A stretch of DNA of 64,000 nucleotides from Scylla paramamosain (GCF_035594125.1 NC_087178.1:11606470-11670469); one strand, 5' to 3'. Counted from the first letter of the stretch, positions 39,150 through 51,789 are shown. Made by a program: numbers and translations. The notes: generated by a model from the letters alone, not told the origin.

Positions 39150-39260
39150 ATGGTATCACTCCCTTGTCACTTACCTCTGACAGATAAGGGGGAGGCAGGT
39201 TACAGGCAGGGAAGTTTGAGACAAGAGGAAAGAGAGGAGAGGAAAGGGAAAAAAGGGAGG
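38877..39260 (+). repeat. GA-associated interspersed repeat, copy 2, between (CT)n and (GA)n tracts
   Basis: (CT)n at 38877-38938, a perfect palindrome at 38938-38966, shared blocks ATGACTGATTGAGAGTGAAA and ATGTATATGAGTGAGA-type sequence, (GA)n at 39058-39148, then TCACTCCCTTGTCACTTACC and GACAGATAAGGGGG as in copy 1. Confidence 0.75.
38938..38966. repeat. Perfect palindrome, 14-bp arms
   Basis: TATTTAGCAATCCT, one central A, then AGGATTGCTAAATA. Confidence 0.97.
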
Positions 39261-39297
39261 AAGGGATAGGTGTCAAATAGGTGTGCAGTAGCTTGCA

Positions 39298-39515
39298 TGA
39301 CTGGAAAGTTAGTCTTGCAAGTCTTAGTTTATTATTCTGATTAATCTTTTATTAAAATTTCAGTGGTTGCATGAATGGCAAATTCACCTTGACAGTTTTG
39401 GCCCGTTAATCCAATTGAATTTTTATTAAAATTCCAGTCCTTCCACAAGTGGCAAGTTCATCATGCCAGTTTTGGTTCGTTATTCCAATTAAATATTTGT
39501 AAAAATTTAACTGTG
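39298..39515 (+). repeat. Minisatellite, three copies of about 74 bp
   Basis: Units start at about 39298, 39372 and 39446. Each has TGG.AA.TT, then a TTGG(C/T).CGTTA-type block and TTATTAAAATT-type sequence. Copies are moderately diverged. Confidence 0.75.
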
Positions 39516-39578
39516 TTATTTCAGTTGTACATTATAACGATCATGCATTGTCGTGTACCCTACTGTATATGTATATGT

Positions 39579-40219
<641 letters not shown>

Positions 40220-40905
40220 TCAAAGTTCTTTATATTTGCTACCCATAAATTCATGAAACTAGAAGATGAGGGTGCAAAGTCAGTATGTGATGAGAAAGGA
40301 AATTCTGATCACATAATATGGCAAAACATAATGATGCATTGTAAAATAATTGAGAGCTGCCTAGCTTTCTTCCATTCCCTACTGACAGACTGTTTCTTGA
40401 CTGTTTTACCTTCCTGGGATTTGCTCAATGGACTGATGAGCCCACTAATATTAAAGATAGCAATACATTAGATTTTTTTCTTGTTGCTGAAACAGATCTG
40501 GTGATATCTGCCAATGTGTTCCCACCCTTCCCTAATTGTGATCATTGTGTAATTAAATGTTTTCCTGCTCTAGACTGTGCCACTTTATTTTTTTTAGCTC
40601 AAAGTCAATGAGTTCCTGTTCACAATTGATTGTGATTTTGAGTTTTCTGCTTTTGTCTGTTAATGAAGTGTATAATTGATTTTTGTCCATAATTTCCTCC
40701 TTAGGTAAATCTTTTGCCCCTTGCCTATTTAATCCTCCTCCTCGCAATGCTTCTTATAAGCCTTGGAAATATAAGCTACCTAAAGACTAGACTAATTCAA
40801 GAAGCCAAGCCTGGACCACTTATAGAGATGAAAGCAGAACATGGAAAGAACTTTCAAGAACCTGTTGATGCTCTCCGAGTTTTTGTTGACATCAATTACT
40901 GTATT
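40220..40905 (+). pseudogene. Possible LINE endonuclease-linker fragment
   Basis: Scattered plus-strand frames read FLLVAETDLVISANVFPPFP then a CDHCVIK-type block (resembling the Ser-Asp-His end of an APE endonuclease). Further on, LFNPPPRNASYKPWKYKLPK and a QAWTTYRDES-like piece follow. All are interrupted. The order suits an endonuclease-to-RT linker of a non-LTR element different from LINE-A and LINE-B, but the match is weak. Confidence 0.4.
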
Positions 40906-40948
40906 TACTCATGTATTAGACACACCTCTGCATAACACACACCCCTAT

Positions 40949-40952
40949 TTAA
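40949..40952. repeat. TTAA target duplication, left end of piggyBac-2
   Basis: TTAA directly before the CCCTGCATTACT terminus and repeated at 43401-43404. Confidence 0.9.
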
Positions 40953-43400
40953 CCCTGCATTACTTTGCTGGGGTTTCCAAACATGAGTACTCTCCTGGGG
41001 TATTTACACACCCCAATACAAAAATGTTTCTAGTGTTACTATTATGTAAAATATAGTCATACTGCTGGTTTAGGATTCATCTACAACCCCTGTTAAACAG
41101 TTTGAGTTGCTTATAGTAAGTTGATATTAATACAAAGTAATACAATAAAATAAATTATAAAACTAAGGAAAAATTACCAAAACTTAAATTCAGGTCACAT
41201 TTACTTTTAAAATACCCACAAGATACACATGTTTGTATGAATTTTTAATATATATGATGAATATTAAGTGAAAAAAAATATTACATAATAGGCAAATCTC
41301 CCTTACAAAATACATCAAATCAAAGATTGAACTAAAGATATAATTATTTATTGAAAGGAAAATTATTATAAATTTAATACATAAACCATAAGCATGGTTT
41401 CTTTATCCAAAGCAAACACAAAAATTTTCATGACTTGAAATACAAAAGAAAAAAAGTGAGCTCATTACATAGGAATAAATTTGTTACATAAACATTTTTT
41501 CTTTTCATCAAAAGTAAACAAAAAATATTTCCATGAATTGAAATTGAAAACAAAAAAAATGTGAGTTCATTACATACCATTACATTCACTCTGATTCACC
41601 ACTTACTGCTACATTCTCACAATCTATGCAACTCACAGTCATCTTACCGTGATCCCTGCAAACATGTTTCCCGCATGTGCTACATACTGTTTTCACCTTT
41701 CGATCCTTTGACCTGGCACAAAATACACATCTCTTTGCCTGGCATTGTAAAAACTGTGAGCTTGTTGAGGATGTTGCATCTGCAATTTCAGGGAACAGCC
41801 TTGCAATTTCTGTTCTGAGACCTTTTGGCCTTTTGTTCTGCAGTCTTTTCTTTAGAGTGTCTTCTAATAGCATCATGCATACTTTCTTGATGAATCTGCG
41901 GTGCTTGAGTTTATTCTGTGGGTTGTGAGCATACAGGACATACGAATTGACACAGACAATGTTCAGCAGAGCAAAGAACACAATTAGAGGCCAACACCAG
42001 CTGTTTCTGGAAACGTAATACTTATCCATCATCATGTCAAGCACATCTATTCCTCCTTTGGTTGAATTATAGAACGTGATGATTTGATGCCATATTTAGC
42101 TGGTTTACTGGGTATATATTTCCTAAAGGGACAGTGGCCCCTAAAGGCTACAAGCATTTCATCTATAGTCACAAATTCTGATGAGGTGTTTTTCTTTTTG
42201 CAATTTTCAACAAACATCTCAAATATTTGCCTAACTGGGGCAAGCTTATCCACCTTCTTTCTTTTCTCACTTGTTGCTTTGTCATCAAATTATAGACAAC
42301 ATAATAGAAAATGAAAGCAATCCAGTGACGTGGTCAGCCTGAACACCTCGATGCCAGTACCATCTGCTTTCCAGATATGAGCAAGGTGCAGCCTGCTAAC
42401 ATGATATGTACCAGCTAACATAAGCAGTCCAGTCAATGCCTTCACTTCGAAAACATCAGTGTCTTTTGTTCTGTAGGGCTGAGTATAGTTCCCTTTCTGC
42501 ATAGCGATCATCGAGTTAGTATGTTCTACTAATAAACCAATTATTTCTGCCGTGATGAAGACTCCCCAAAAGTCTGCAGGAGAATTGGCATTTAGAGCTG
42601 GTCCTTTTAGTTCTGGTGTAAATTTGATAACATTGCTAGAAAGGGTATGACATAGCAATTTAGGAACATTCTTCTTCCATCATGTTGTTTTATCTTTTTC
42701 CCTTCCATCCATCAATTTTTTGCCTTTTTCTTTTGGGGCTGGTCTGGTAGATCATCTGGGTCTGATTCATAACATTCAAAATCAGGAACATGCAGATCCT
42801 CTTCCAGGTAATCTTCTTCACTTTCACTGTTGGAGGCAGGAACATCCTTCCCCACACTTTCTTTGTCTTATGAGCTACTCACTTCTACTTCATCCAACAT
42901 CTTCTGAATCCTCTTCATTTCTGCATCATAATCCATCTTGTGCCTGAAAAAATGAAAAGATGTTACATTAGCTAGGCTCATAGTTACAAGAATGAAAGAG
43001 TAATAAATTGTAAATAAAATAATAAATCCATACATAATGATAAAAAAAATACTAAAATCAGTAAGCATAGCATTTTATTCCATATTTATATTACAGAGTA
43101 GGCTACTGATACATAATATGCACTTATATCTACATATTTTCATTTCCTGATGGGAAAAGAGAATATATAAATCATAAATACATACCTTTGTTAGTCTGGG
43201 GTGACTGACCACCCCAGAAGGCAAAACAAACATCTAACTCCCAGGAAAACTGAGCCACAACTGTGCCATACTACATGTGACACATGCTTGATGAGTCAGA
43301 AGAGTATTGGGAGGGAGAAGAAAAAAAGGTTGCCAACTAGGAATTGTGAGCACTTAAGCAAAACTGGGGTGCCAAAACACACCAAGGGAGTAATGCAGGG
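40953..43400 (-). mobile_element. piggyBac-2, internally deleted (2448 bp)
   Basis: Left end CCCTGCATTACTTTGCTGGG and right end (reverse complement) CCCTGCATTACTCCCTTGGT share a 12-bp terminal inverted repeat. The element is bounded by TTAA on both sides, the piggyBac signature. It encodes a broken minus-strand transposase. It lies within TACTGTATTTACTCATGTAT-type repeat sequence that continues on the right as GGATGTTTTGTGGGAAAAAA. Confidence 0.92.
41586..42930 (-). pseudogene. piggyBac-2 transposase, deleted core
   Basis: The N-terminal acidic region starts near MDYDAEMKRIQKMLDEVEV (about 42930). Around 42658-42290, DTDVFEVKALTGLLMLAGTY and the HIWKADGTGIEVFRLT region are typical of the DDE_Tnp_1_7 domain. 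Around 42253-42047, DKLAPVRQIFEMFVENC is followed by FVTIDEMLVAFRG with the first catalytic Asp. The next frame (42044-41586) resumes at a block like DMMMDKYY, the third-Asp region, followed by the C-terminal Cys/His-rich tail (CVFCARSKDRKVKTVCSTC). The region around the second catalytic Asp is absent, so the protein is inactive and the copy non-autonomous. A minus-strand TTTTTTCAG before the first Met could be an acceptor. Confidence 0.88.
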
Positions 43401-43517
43401 TTAACAAGGATGTTTTGTGGGAAAAAATATATTATGCTTCATCATAAAGTCATGGGAAAAAAAAAAAAAAGAAATCTGTGTATTTACCTAGTTGTGGTTT
43501 ATGGGAGGGGAATAGTC

Positions 43518-43817
43518 TCAAAGTATCCCATCTCTATATCTATCCAGTTTGGACTTAAAAGCATGGACAGTTATGGCATTGACAACATCTTCACTGAGTT
43601 CATTCCATTTGTTCACACTTCTGTGAGAAAAACTATACTTTTTGATGTCTCTTCTACAGTTAACTTTCTTCAACTTCTTATTGTGTCCCCTTGTACTCTG
43701 TGTGTCTAAATTTTTAAAACATTCTTTGCCTACATTTTCCATACCATTTATCATTCTATAGATGTTTATTGAATCTCCTCTCTCTCTCCTATTTTCAAGA
43801 GTAGGAATTTCCAACAC
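43518..43817 (-). pseudogene. LINE-B C-terminal region
   Basis: Reads RRERGDSINIYRMINGMENV, then CRRDIKKYSFSHRSVNKWNE and VVNAITVHAFKSKLDRY. This conserved block after the RT thumb is shared with the LINE-B fragments at 7561, 49214 and 57500. Confidence 0.8.
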
Positions 43818-44023
43818 TCATAATCTCTCTTTATAGGTCAACTTACTTAACTCCAGAACCATCTTAGTGACTTCTCTTTGTACTCTTTCTAATTTTATAA
43901 TATTCCTCTTTATATGAAGAGACCACACCACTGCTGCATATTCTGATCTTGGTCTTGTCGTGAAAATCAACAACTTTTTTATCATTCCTTGATCTAAATA
44001 TTAGAATGCCATTCTTATTCTTT

Positions 44024-44913
44024 TTACAAATTCATCTTCTCTCCAGTTATTTTATCAATGTATTTGTCTGGAGTCAAATTTTCAGTAACTGTTACTCTCA
44101 AATCTATTTCCTCTTTTGATTTCTGTAACTTCACATCATCCATCTCATAATGATATTGTATTCTTTTCTTATTCTTACCAAACTCCATTACTTTACACTT
44201 ACTTAAATTGAATTCCATTTGCCAAGATTTACTCCATCTATTTATCTTACATAAATCATCTTGCAGTACCATACAGTCATTTACATTTTCTACCCTTCTC
44301 TTCAGTTTAGCATCATCTGCAAATAAGTTCATATAACTGTCTATTTCTTCATTTATGTCATTCACATATATTACAAACATTATCAGTCCCAACACTGTGG
44401 GACACCACTAATTACTTTCAGCCAAGATCAATTCTGGTTTTGTATTACTGTTCTCATCTCTCTATCATCCAGATAATCTTCCATCCACTCCAGCAGTCTT
44501 CTTCCAATTTTTCCATAATTTTTTATCTTCCATAGCAATTTTCGTTGTGGTACTTTGTCAAATGCCTTCTTCAAGTCGTCTAAATAGACACCATCCACCC
44601 ATCTGTCTCTCTCCTGCACAATATCGACTATCCTTGAATAAAAGGACAATAAGTTCATGGAGCATGATCTTCCCCTCCTAAATCCAAATTGACAATTTAC
44701 CAAAACTTTATCTCTTTCCAAGTGTTCCATCCATCTTTCCTTTATTGTTCTTTTGCATAGTTTTCCTTCAACACTAGTCAAGGACACTGGTCTATAATTT
44801 AGTGGATTTTCCTTATTTCCTCCTTTGAATATTAGTGTAATATTTGCTCTCTTCCAATTTTTTGGTACTCTTCCCTGTGATAGTGATGTCACCATTACAC
44901 TGAATTTTATCAC
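44024..44913 (-). pseudogene. LINE-B reverse transcriptase
   Basis: Reads RVPKNWKRANITLIFKGGNK, then NYRPVSLTSVEGKLCKRTIK, QFGFRRGRSCSMNLLSFYSR, YLDDLKKAFDKVPQRKLLWK (motif A) and, after a break near 44410 where the PQG motif should be, MFVIYVNDI and LFADDAKLKRRVENVND (motif C, FADD intact). The break falls in motif B', so the enzyme is not intact. The linker upstream (45534-44995) has the usual Trp/Lys-rich sequence of the endonuclease-RT connection. Confidence 0.87.
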
Positions 44914-45543
44914 CCAGCTGTTATCTACATTCCTTCAATATCCAGTTTGATACTCCATCTAGATCAGTTGCTTTATTTACACCAAGTTCTTCCATTATCT
45001 TAAGTATTTCATCATAACTGACTGGACTGTACTCAGTATATTCCTCACCAACTTACCTCTTCCAGTATCAAACTCCCCTTCCACAGTAAATACTGATCTG
45101 AAGCTATTATTCATAACCTCTGCAATGTCCTGTGCATTCTTATAGATTTTTCCTTCAATTTTCAATCTTGATACACCTTTCTTCTTCTTCATCTTCTCAT
45201 TAACATATCTAAAGAATAGTTTGGGTTCATTTATACACTTATCTATTATATCTCTTTCATAGTTTCTTCTCTCCATTCTTATTATCTCAATGTACTTATT
45301 TCTAGCATCAGTATATTCCTCCCATCTGCTCTCAGTTTTCCTCTTCTTCCATCTATTCCAAACATTTAGCTTACAATTTCTAGCCTCTTTACATTTTGTA
45401 TTGAACCATTCTTTACCTTTTCTACATCTCGCTTCTCCTTTAGGTACAAATTTCTCCACAGCAGAGTTATATATCCTTATAAATTCATCCCATTTTTCCT
45501 GAACATCTGCATCTTTGAAGTCTTCCCAGTCCATGGCAGCAAA

Positions 45544-46320
45544 TTATTTTTTAGATTTTTGAAAATCAGCTTTACTATATTTAAATCTTTTCACCTTATA
45601 ATTTTCATCAATGATTACATTTTCATTTTTCAGATTAAATTCCATCAACACATGTTCACTTTTACCTAGGGGGCTATCATAGTGTATAGTTTCAATAATT
45701 TCCATGTCCTTGGTAAACACTAAATCAAGTCTTGATAGTTTATCTCTTCCACTAAATCTGGTATCACAATCAACCCATTGAATCATCAAGTTTTTCGCCA
45801 CCTAGTTTAACAGTCTATTACTCCATGAGCTCTCACTTCCAGTAGTTGTCAATGTCTCCCAATTTATCTCCTTACAATTAAAATCACCAACAATAACTAT
45901 ATCACTACTTTCCTTCACTATTTTTTCAAGACCTTTCAACACATCTACCAACATCTCTTCTTGCTCTTCTTTTTGCCAAGCATTAGTCATAGGTGGCACA
46001 TGCACTCTTACATAATTCATTTCCACTTCTAATCATGACTTGTAGAACTTCAGACATGTCTTGACTTTTTATTACCTTCTCCACTTTGACACATTTTTTT
46101 TGTCAGAATTGTCACTCCACCTCCTCCCTTGTCACTTCTATTTTTCATCCATAAATCATATTTATTATCACCAATGTCAGGAGTTCCCCATTCATTTTTT
46201 TAATTTTGTCTCACATAATACAGCAACATCTGGTGCGGTTCTGTTTAATAACTCATTTAATTCCATCTTTGTTGACATTAATCCATTTACATTAGTATAA
46301 CATACCTTACTTACTGCTTG
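45544..46320 (-). pseudogene. LINE-B APE endonuclease, broken
   Basis: Pieces include MNYVRVHVPPMTNAWQKEEQ then IVIVGDFNCKEINWETL (the catalytic GDFN motif), and LSRLDLVFTKDMEIIETIHY ending in GKSEHVLMEF, the counterpart of the Ser-Asp-His motif. A stop at about 45802 separates two frames. The N-terminal part above 46026 is fragmentary. Confidence 0.82.
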
Positions 46321-46371
46321 ATGTACCATTTCTTTATCCTCATATCTCTTACTCTTCAAAAAAATTCTTCT

Positions 46372-47284
46372 TCACCTCCATTTGTTTTTGTTTTTTTGTT
46401 TAGCCTCATTTACCAGCTCCTTTTGCTTCAACCTTTCAGTCTCATCCATATCCCTGTTTATCCATACATTCTTATATTCTTCATCTCCAGGCAATCTCCA
46501 AGACCCATTAATTACTTCCTCTGCTTGTACCTGTGTTGCAAACCTTATTCTTATGGGTCTCATTTTTTCTTCTTCATATTTTTCAATTCTATGGAACTCT
46601 TCCACTTGCTTTACTACCTGACTGTCTTCACCGGTCACTTTCTTCAGTAACTTATTCAACAGGTTCTTTTCCTTTTTGTCTCTTTGAATTCTGCTTACTA
46701 TTTTCTTTTCCTTTAAACCAAATACAATTATTTGTTTATATTTTTCTACAGTGTCTCACTAACTTTTTCTCTTCTTTAATAACATTTACTACCACTTTCT
46801 GTCTCGGGTTTTGTTTTTCATTTTCTTGTTGTTCTATTATTTTCTTTAGTGTTTCTTCTTCAAATATAAGTTCATTTAACCACTTATTTTGTCTCATTTC
46901 CACATCCTTTACACTTGCCTTCATTTCCTCATTTCCTTTCAGAACAGTTTCTACTTTTTCCTTTATTTGTTTCTTTAAACAGTCATTTTCCACATTTAAT
47001 TTCTCATTTTTATCTTCCATCTCAATCAACTTTGCTGTAATTGTCACCAACTCCTTACCAGTCTCCTTCTGGCATTCCTCCAATGCCTTTATTCTCTCCA
47101 ATAACTTGTCCATCATTTCTTCCATATGCAAAATTTTTCTGCACTGCAGTCTATAATTTAGTTCCCTTTCTTCTCCAGTAAAACCCTTCAAATGAACCTC
47201 TTGGGGTGCTGCCTTTTGCCATATTTGTTCAAAATGTAAACAAACCAAACCAAACTTTGCTAGAGACGGGATAACTATACTCAT
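46372..47284 (-). pseudogene. LINE-B ORF1-like coiled-coil protein
   Basis: The frame from 47284 to 46736 is rich in Glu/Lys/Leu with heptad-like spacing (MMDKLLERIKALEECQKETG, then KLIEMEDKNEKLNVENDCLK), indicating a long coiled coil. A second frame, 46659-46372, reads MRPIRIRFATQVQAEEVING and GDEEYKNVWINRDMDETERL. That resembles an RRM-like or C-terminal RNA-binding segment of L1-type ORF1 proteins. A frameshift near 46700 separates the two. Such proteins coat the element's RNA. The assignment rests on shape and position in front of the endonuclease. Confidence 0.65.
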
Positions 47285-47544
47285 GGTACTGTTTCTTTCT
47301 TCCCTATTTACTACCTAGGTATTCCAGGATCTTCATAACATATCTTGTTCCACCATGAGCAATTTGTGTTATTCCGTCCTTCTATATGCAGAGCACTAGA
47401 AAAACACGTCCTGTCAGCTCCTCTGCTGCTGTGTGTGTGTGTTAGGTGAGCGGGCCACTGGCCAAGGGACACAAAAATTTTTAATAAAAAGAAAAGCCCA
47501 CTTGATGCCAATTCCTATACCAATGTCAAATAGAATAATAATAA

Positions 47545-48655
47545 TAATCATAATAAAAAAAAAAAAGAGTGTCTTGAAACCTCCCTCTTGAAAGAATTCA
47601 AGTCATAGGAAGATGGAAATACAGAAGCAGGTAGGGAGTTCCAGAGTTTACCAAAGAGGGATGAATGAATGAGAATACTGATTAACTCATGTATTAGAGA
47701 GGTAGACAGAGAAGGAGTGAGAGAAAGAAGGAAGTCTTGTGCAGCAAGGGCACATGAGGAGGGGAGGCACGTAGTTGGTGGTAGAAGATAGCAAGAGCTG
47801 CAACACTGCAGCAATGAGAAAAAGGATGAAGACAGTCAGTTAGAGGAGAGGAGTTGACAAGACAAAAAGCTTTTGATTCCACCATCCCTAAAATAGTGGT
47901 GTGAGTGGAACCCCTCTCTCCCATACTCCATACATGAACAGATAAGGCCCATGTACAGAGTTAGCAGTTGGGATGGAGGTGGGGGGCAGTAGAAACTGGT
48001 AGAGATGATGCAGAACACCTAACTTCATACAAGATGATTTAGCTAGAGATGAGATGTGAGGCTTCTAGTTTAGATTATAAATAAAGGACAGACTAATGAT
48101 GTTCAGTGTAGAAAAGGGAGACAGTTAAGAGTCACTGAAGAAGAGGGGATAGTTGTCTAGATTGCGTCGAGTTGATAAATGGAGGAAGTGAGTCTCTGAG
48201 GCATTGAACAATACTAAGTTTGCTCTGCTCCAATCAGAAATTTTAGAGAGATCAAAAGTCAGGCATTCTCTGGCTTTCCTGCATGAACTGTTTACTTCCT
48301 GAAGGGTTGGATGTCTATGAAAAGACGTGGAAGAGTATAGGATGGTATCATCAACATAGGAATGGATAGGACAAGAAGTTTGGTTTAGAAGATCATTGAT
48401 GAATAATAGGAAGAGAGTGGGTGACAGGACAGAACCCTGAGGAACACCACTGTTAATAGATTTAGGAGAAGAACAGTGACTGTCTACCACAGTAGCAACA
48501 GAACGGTCAGAAAAGAAACTTGAGATGAAGTTACAGAGAGAAGGATAGAAACCGTAGGAGGGTAGTTTGGAAATCAAAGCTTTGTGCCAGATTCTATCAA
48601 AAGTTTTTGATATGGTCTAAGGCAACAGCAAAAGTTTCCACCAAATTCTCTAAGA
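47545..48655 (-). mobile_element. LINE-A fragment, 5'-truncated in RT
   Basis: Minus-strand copy reading from motif A (48605, IKNF-like) through LISKLPSYGFYPSLCNFISS, SGVPQGSVLSPTLFLLFIND and YVDDTILYSSTSF (48577-48125). It continues through the C-terminal pieces to the tail ending in FKREVSRHSFFF near 47550. An A-rich tail with TAA repeats lies at 47525-47568 in minus sense. Confidence 0.85.
48125..48577 (-). pseudogene. LINE-A RT fragment with YVDD
   Basis: Open for 150 codons. It carries GVPQGSVLSPTLFLLFINDL and YVDDTILYSS (catalytic Asp pair retained), and ISDWSRANLVLFNASETHFL. It begins after motif A, which sits just upstream in a different frame. Confidence 0.84.
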
Positions 48656-48753
48656 GTGTGTGTTCTGTCCTCACATCTGGTGTGATGAAGCAATGGGGCT
48701 GTACAGTACTACCATCACATCTAAAACCATGTGTGTGCATATATGTGTTTTGT

Positions 48754-48896
<143 letters not shown>

Positions 48897-49055
48897 CCAT
48901 CCTTCCCCTCCCCATTCTCTCCCTCTCCCTTTCCTGATCACCACCCTTTTTCCTGACCCTCATCTCCCTTTTCTGACCTCCTCCCCATTTCCTCACTCCT
49001 TCCATCCATCTATCCTACTCAGCCACCCACCCACCCACCCACCCACTTTCCTTCA

Positions 49056-49088
<33 letters not shown>
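48897..49088 (+). other. Pyrimidine-rich interval ending in (GT)n
   Basis: Low-complexity sequence with (CCCA)n at about 49023-49045 and (GT)n at 49061-49088 that directly abuts the 3' terminus of a LINE-B copy. Confidence 0.7.
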
Positions 49089-49090
<2 letters not shown>

Positions 49091-50224
49091 TTACCTAGTT
49101 TTATTATACAGGGTTCGAGCAGGGCTCATAGTGTCCTGTCTCCATATCTATATTTATCCAGAATTTCCTTAAATTTATGCACATTTGGTGCTGTAACAGC
49201 CTCCTCATTTAGACTATTCCAGATATCCAGTTCTATGTGGAAAACTGTATTTCTTGACGTCTCTCAAACACTGACTCTTCCTGATCTTCTCTGAGTGCCC
49301 TCTCGTCCATCCAGCTTTATCTTCTTCCAGCAACACCAGTTCCTGCTTGTCTGTCTCCTCAATGTGGTTAACTATTTTATACATTGTTATTAGATCTCCT
49401 CTTTCTCTTCTAACCTGCAAAGTTGGTAGTCCAATTTCCTTCAACCTCTCTTTGTATGTTAGGTTTCTCAGCTCCAGTACCATCCTTGTAGCTGCCCTCT
49501 GAATTCTTTCCAACTTCTTTATGTCTTTCTTCATGTGCGGAGACCCACACCACTGCTGCATATTCCAGCCTGGGACATAGCATAGTGGCTATAATTTTTT
49601 TCATCATAGTCCTTATCATTGTAATGAAATGCCACCCTAATATTTATGCCATTCTGGGGTTAGGGTATCCTGAAATACCAACTCCTAGATCTTTTTCCTC
49701 CTTACTCCTCATTATTACTTCCTCCCCCATTTTATAGTCCCCATGCAGGTCTTTTACTCTTTCCCAATTCCATCACATGGAATTTCTTAGCATTGAATTC
49801 CAATTTTCACTTCTTGCTCCACCCATAAATTTTTGACAATATTTCTTTGCAACTCTATACAATCAGTGGGCTTCTTTATTACTCTTAGCAATTTTGCATC
49901 ATCAGCAAACAGATTAATATAACTGGTAAAATCCTCCTGCATATCACTGATGTATATTTGGAACATAATGGGTGCTAACACTGACCTCTGTGGTATTCCA
50001 CTTGTTACATTACTCCAACTTGAACAGGTGTTCCTGATCACAGTTCTCATTTCTCTGTCCTTTAAGTAGTCTCTCATCCATTTTAGCATTGTCCCTCTCA
50101 GTCCTTTTATATGTTTAATCTTCCACAATAGTCTTTTATGTGGAACTTTATCAAAAGCTTTTTTGATGTCCAAATACACTGCATCTACCCACCCATCTCT
50201 GTTTTGTACTTCATCTATTACTCT

Positions 50225-50228
<4 letters not shown>
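49089..50228 (-). mobile_element. LINE-B fragment inside a TG microsatellite
   Basis: Minus-strand copy truncated at its 5' side in the RT region. From 50223 it reads VQNRDGWVDAVYLDIKKAFD, VTSGIPQRSVLAPIMFQIYI and LFADDAKLLRVIKKPTD. The C-terminal block at 49561-49214 has KLERIQRAATRMVLELRN and ERGDLITMYKIVNHIEE. It ends at the conserved ACTAGGTAAATAC terminus (about 49102-49088). (GT)n flanks it on both sides. Confidence 0.85.
49787..50223 (-). pseudogene. LINE-B RT fragment (FADD retained)
   Basis: Motif A DIKKAFDKVPHKRLLW, motif B' SGIPQRSVLAPIMF (the Gly of PQG is changed to Arg) and motif C FADDAKLL are in one frame. Upstream of 50223 the open frame runs into microsatellite and is meaningless. 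Confidence 0.85.
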
Positions 50229-50486
<258 letters not shown>

Positions 50487-50518
50487 ACAATCCTGAGGAT
50501 TGCTAAGTTGAAAGAGAC

Positions 50519-50823
50519 TGATTGAGAATGACAATGGATGAAAGAAGCATAAATGGGAAAGAAATGGATGAAGGAAAAATTAAAAGAAGTGGAGGACAGG
50601 AAAAGAGAATACTTATTTCTCAATAATTCTCTCTTAATTCTTCATTCATGCCTCACCCTTGCTGCTTATTGATTGAGAATGACAATGGATGAAAGAAGCA
50701 TAAATGGGAAAGAAATGGATGAAGGAAAAATTAAAAGAAGTGGAGGAGAGGAAAAAAGAATACTTATTTCTCAATACTTCTTCTCTCCTAATTCTTCATT
50801 CACGCCTCACCCTTGCTGCTTAT
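50519..50823 (+). repeat. Tandem duplication, 151-154 bp units
   Basis: TGATTGAGAATGACAATGGA starts at 50519 and again at 50670. The two units are nearly identical apart from a few substitutions and a small insertion (TACTTCTTCTCTCC against TAATTCTCTC). Confidence 0.93.
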
Positions 50824-51036
50824 ATTTATTCTCTCTACTTTCTCCCTGTCCTCCCATCCTCCTTCTTCATCCTTCCTACACTTCCTTGCCCCATGTACTC
50901 TCCTTCCTCAGTTATGTTCCTTCCTCCCCTTCTTCCTTTCCTCTTCCTTCCTCTTTTGTCTTGTCTCAAACCTCCCTCCTTGTCACCTCCCCTCCTCATT
51001 ATCTGTCAGAGATAAGGGACAAGGGAAAGGAATGGG

Positions 51037-51153
<117 letters not shown>

Positions 51154-51213
51154 AAGAGGAGAAAAGGGAAGGGGGAGAAGAGAAGGGAAGGGAAGGGAAG
51201 GGAAGAGAAGGGA

Positions 51214-51314
<101 letters not shown>

Positions 51315-51355
51315 TTATTACTAGTAACAATATTTGTGCTTAGTGTATTACTGCT

Positions 51356-51359
51356 TTAA
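51356..51359. repeat. TTAA target duplication, left end of piggyBac-1
   Basis: TTAA before CCCATTTGCGC, repeated at 54348-54351. Confidence 0.92.
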
Positions 51360-51375
51360 CCCATTTGCGCTGCTC

Positions 51376-51789
51376 GTTGCGTCAACGCAACACGAAACAA
51401 GCTATAACATGATGTTGAGCTACACTGAAAGGACAACATGCTGCATCCTGTAGCTGCTTCTGTTGCCAGTAGACATCCAGTACTCCCAGTGGAAGATCCA
51501 TATGATTCCTGACATCTCACCATTTTAGGGGAAAAGTCAGTGAAAAAAGCTCCACTTTCTGAAAAATGATGTCTTCATCAAAAAGGAGATGAGTAAAGAA
51601 AATCATTATCAAATATTTGTTCATATCTATTTCACAGTAATCTTCTGTTTCTTTTGATGAAGGAACCCTTTTCAACGAAGTTTTATTTGATAGGATGCTG
51701 ATGACAGTTGTGTAAAAAAATTACAAAGAAAAGTTGTGCTAATGCAACCATCGGCACCTAGTTGTTCATCAATGTTGTGCTAACGCAAG
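51376..51789. repeat. piggyBac-1 left subterminal 16-nt near-palindromes
   Basis: GTTGCGTCAACGCAAC at 51376-51391, GTTGTGCTAATGCAAC at 51733-51748 and GTTGTGCTAACGCAAG at 51774-51789. Confidence 0.85.

Larger units (their letters stand above)
43485..47300 (-). mobile_element. LINE-B, near full-length CR1/Jockey-group retrotransposon
   Basis: Minus-strand element with, in order, an ORF1-like coiled-coil protein (47284-46372), an APE endonuclease (about 46300-45544), a linker (45534-44995), RT (44913-44024) and a C-terminal region (43817-43518). It ends at CAACTAGGTAAATACACA in the minus sense (about 43500-43483), a 3' terminus shared with the copies ending at 49089 and 57412. It is the best LINE-B copy here but carries several stops and shifts. 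Sequence from 47300 to about 47520 may be its 5' UTR. Confidence 0.87.

Noticed and set aside
46061..47156. Plus-strand Phe/Ser/Leu-rich open frames resembling membrane proteins
   Set aside because: They are antisense shadows of the LINE-B ORF1 and endonuclease region.
51361..51400. Bacterial-type operator suggested by GTTGCGTCAACGCAAC
   Set aside because: It repeats inside both ends of a piggyBac element, so a transposon-end role is more likely.
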